Both the position numbers and the translations under genes were made by a program. Positions 6,073 to 6,934 of a DNA stretch of 6,934 nt are shown piece after piece. The stretch is from Ignavibacteria bacterium (GTDB lineage: Bacteria > Bacteroidota > Ignavibacteria > UBA10030 > UBA6906): positions 1-6,934 of the forward strand of contig JAOUDE010000134.1 in NCBI GenBank assembly GCA_029859455.1, in the 5' to 3' direction. Each line of letters opens with the position of its first letter. Positions within the stretch are counted from its first letter, which is position 1. The notes under the pieces are model-generated. The model saw nothing but the letters and a program-made list of their open reading frames with translations, was not told the DNA's origin and did not search any database.

Positions 6073-6276
6073 ATGAAACAGAGTACGATCATATCGAAGG
6101 ACCGACGATACCTGATCGAACTGACGCATCGGAATGCTGATCCCGGGGTGTGGATCGTCAGGCGCTGGAAGAGATTCCTGGGATTCAGGAGGAGATTATC
6201 CTCCGATTGGTTCAACGATGAAAAACAGGCATTGTTATTTGCAAACAGGATGAAACAAAGGTACGGTGGACGTTAG
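6073..6276 (+). CDS. Hypothetical 67-residue Trp- and Arg-rich protein
   Basis: A small, strongly basic protein with about 17 Lys/Arg against 6 Asp/Glu. It runs as alternating strands: ISKDRRYLIELTH (7-19), VWIVRRWKRFLGFRRRLSS (26-44), then DWF and a helix EKQALLFANRMKQRY (50-64). Trp27, Trp32 and Trp46 and the basic patch at 30-41 suggest a compact beta-beta-alpha fold that could bind nucleic acid, but no named domain can be assigned. The orderly hydrophobic pattern makes it look like a true gene. There is no clear SD before ATG 6073. Its stop (6274-6276) lies 25 bases before the ATG of the next ORF, or overlaps it by 11 bases if that ORF starts at GTG 6266. It is probably cytosolic. Confidence 0.65.
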   Translation: MKQSTIISKDRRYLIELTHRNADPGVWIVRRWKRFLGFRRRLSSDWFNDEKQALLFANRMKQRYGGR

Positions 6277-6301
6277 ACCGAGCGTTGTTGCCCGCGCCGG
6301 A

Positions 6302-6676
6302 ATGACACTGAAGCCGGAACATGTGTGGAATATTTACTCAACGGAGATCCCGAAAATCAAACGAAATCGTCATAGATCAAAAAAACCGTCACAGTTGATG
6401 GCGGACGGAAAATGTCTCAACGCGGACGGATCTCCCTCAACCGGCGGAGATGCGGCATTTCTGAAAATTGTCCAGTCCGGCGTGAAGAGATTCATCCTGG
6501 ATAAAGCGAACGTTCAGGAAGCCCTCAGAACATACAAGGATGAAAATTACTCTCATCCATTGACAGGGGCTGTTTTGACAAAGATTGTCAATGATGCCAT
6601 GAAGGAACAGATCGATTCCGTGCAGAAGACAAGGAAGCCGGAAAACAAGGGTCCAATCGACCGGTCACAAACCTGA
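6302..6676 (+). CDS. Hypothetical 124-residue protein with basic N-terminal segment
   Basis: Not recognised. ATG 6302 is used because the protein then opens with a sensible amphipathic segment, MTLKPEHVWNIYSTEIPKI. GTG 6266, with AAAGG (6257-6261) in front and an 11-base overlap with the previous gene, would add 12 residues and is a real alternative. Residues 18-28 are a dense basic cluster, KIKRNRHRSKK. Residues about 37-50 are a Gly/Ser/Asp loop. Residues 51-79 and 86-108 look helical (AAFLKIVQSGVKRFI and TGAVLTKIVNDAMKEQI). The tail from 109 is charged and probably disordered. There is no signal peptide or membrane segment. The basic cluster would suit binding to nucleic acid or the ribosome, but this is only inference. 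The coding feel is better than in the flanking spacer. Confidence 0.6.
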   Translation: MTLKPEHVWNIYSTEIPKIKRNRHRSKKPSQLMADGKCLNADGSPSTGGDAAFLKIVQSGVKRFILDKANVQEALRTYKDENYSHPLTGAVLTKIVNDAMKEQIDSVQKTRKPENKGPIDRSQT

Positions 6677-6776
6677 AACAATAAGGCGATCCGGGCAGAA
6701 CAGTCGAGTTGTGCTTACATGCATCCGGATGTTCTTCTTTCGATCTGCAAAAGAAGACGTTTCCGCTGAGGTATCA
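6677..6776. other. Short spacer with an AT-rich hairpin
   Basis: One hundred bases between the 124-residue ORF and the last possible start. TCTTCTTT (6733-6740) pairs perfectly with AAAGAAGA (6750-6757) around a 9-base loop. The stem is weak and no T-run follows, so it is not a convincing terminator. ATCCGGAT (6723-6730) is a short palindrome. Nothing else is seen. Confidence 0.35.
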
Positions 6777-6868
6777 ATGAGGGCAACCCCGCATTTCACT
6801 TCGCCAGGGGCTCGAGCCAGACCGAAGGACCTGACAGGGAGGTTAACTGCCGGTTCTTCTTTTCGATC
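6731..6868 (+). repeat. Imperfect direct repeat pair, about 15-16 bases
   Basis: GTTCTTCTTTCGATC at 6731-6745 recurs as GTTCTTCTTTTCGATC at 6853-6868, differing only by one extra T. The copies are 122 bases apart and flank the possible gene start at 6777. A shared protein-binding site or a small duplication is possible. Chance is less likely at this length but cannot be excluded for a pyrimidine-rich word. Confidence 0.45.
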
Positions 6869-6934
6869 ACAGGTTCAGTCCCTCGCAGGTCGGCTCGACC
6901 TCAACCGGGACTCAAGTTGCCAAATCGCGCCGGT
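6777..6934 (+). CDS. Possible start of a gene running off the window (hypothetical)
   Basis: A frame opens at ATG 6777 and stays open for 52 codons to the window edge. GAGG (6768-6771) lies 5 bases upstream as a fair ribosome site. The visible N-terminus (MRATPHFTSPGARARPKDLT) is rich in Arg, Pro, Ser and Thr, has no signal peptide and matches no family I know. Because only a fragment is visible and its composition is unremarkable, it may equally be a chance open frame. Confidence 0.25.
   Translation, partial: MRATPHFTSPGARARPKDLTGRLTAGSSFRSQVQSLAGRLDLNRDSSCQIAP

Noticed and set aside
5776..6129. 117- and 88-residue minus-strand frames over the small ORF region
   Set aside because: No SD site or recognisable motif, and irregular Cys/Ser/Arg-rich composition. 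They overlap a plus-strand ORF with a strong SD.
6719..6769. 16-codon frame from ATG 6719
   Set aside because: Too short, has no ribosome site, and contains the hairpin arms of the spacer.
6853..6900. GGTTCAGTCC resembling a tRNA T-arm
   Set aside because: The flanking bases do not form the 5-pair stem, and no acceptor or anticodon arm can be built around it.

Overview
The window looks like chromosomal DNA of a bacterium from the Bacteroidota/Chlorobiota (FCB) side of the tree, most like Ignavibacteria, Kapabacteria or a related uncultured lineage. The main clue is a secreted protein ending in a type IX secretion (T9SS) sorting domain with the NFPNPFNPST motif. GC content is moderate, and several genes have clear purine-rich Shine-Dalgarno (SD) sites, which are rare in classical Bacteroidia. 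The phylum assignment is inference.

Layout. (1) 1-691 (+): the last 41 codons of a sensor histidine kinase overlap by 8 bases a small coiled-coil lipoprotein, an arrangement like the proteobacterial QseE-QseG pair. (2) 781-1164 (+): a MerR-type regulator with its own leader, ending at a bidirectional terminator (1189-1217) shared with the convergent gene. (3) 1241-3808 (-): an 855-residue T9SS-secreted protein with a seven-repeat LVIVD/choice-of-anchor-B propeller, two carboxypeptidase-regulatory-like domains, a Rossmann-like domain and a C-terminal sorting domain. (4) 4019-4285 (+): the first about 90 residues of a secreted FG-GAP/VCBS protein, cut off within its first calcium-binding repeat. 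It is followed 9 bases later by an intact SAM-dependent methyltransferase (4295-5101). This looks like a recombination scar that left the methyltransferase behind another gene's promoter. (5) 5102-5593 (+): a 66-residue cold-shock protein with a long leader containing two hairpins, and a strong terminator. (6) 5594-6934: a gene-poor region with three small unrecognised ORFs (61, 67 and 124 residues) and a possible gene start running off the right edge.

The genes do not form one pathway. They read as separate short transcription units: envelope signalling, a regulator, surface protein export, a small-molecule or glycan methyltransferase, cold-shock RNA chaperoning and unknown small proteins. 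I found no tRNA, rRNA, CRISPR array, insertion sequence or complete novel system. The points most worth a second look are the truncated FG-GAP/methyltransferase junction, the structured cold-shock leader, the kinase-lipoprotein overlap and the cluster of small unknown proteins.
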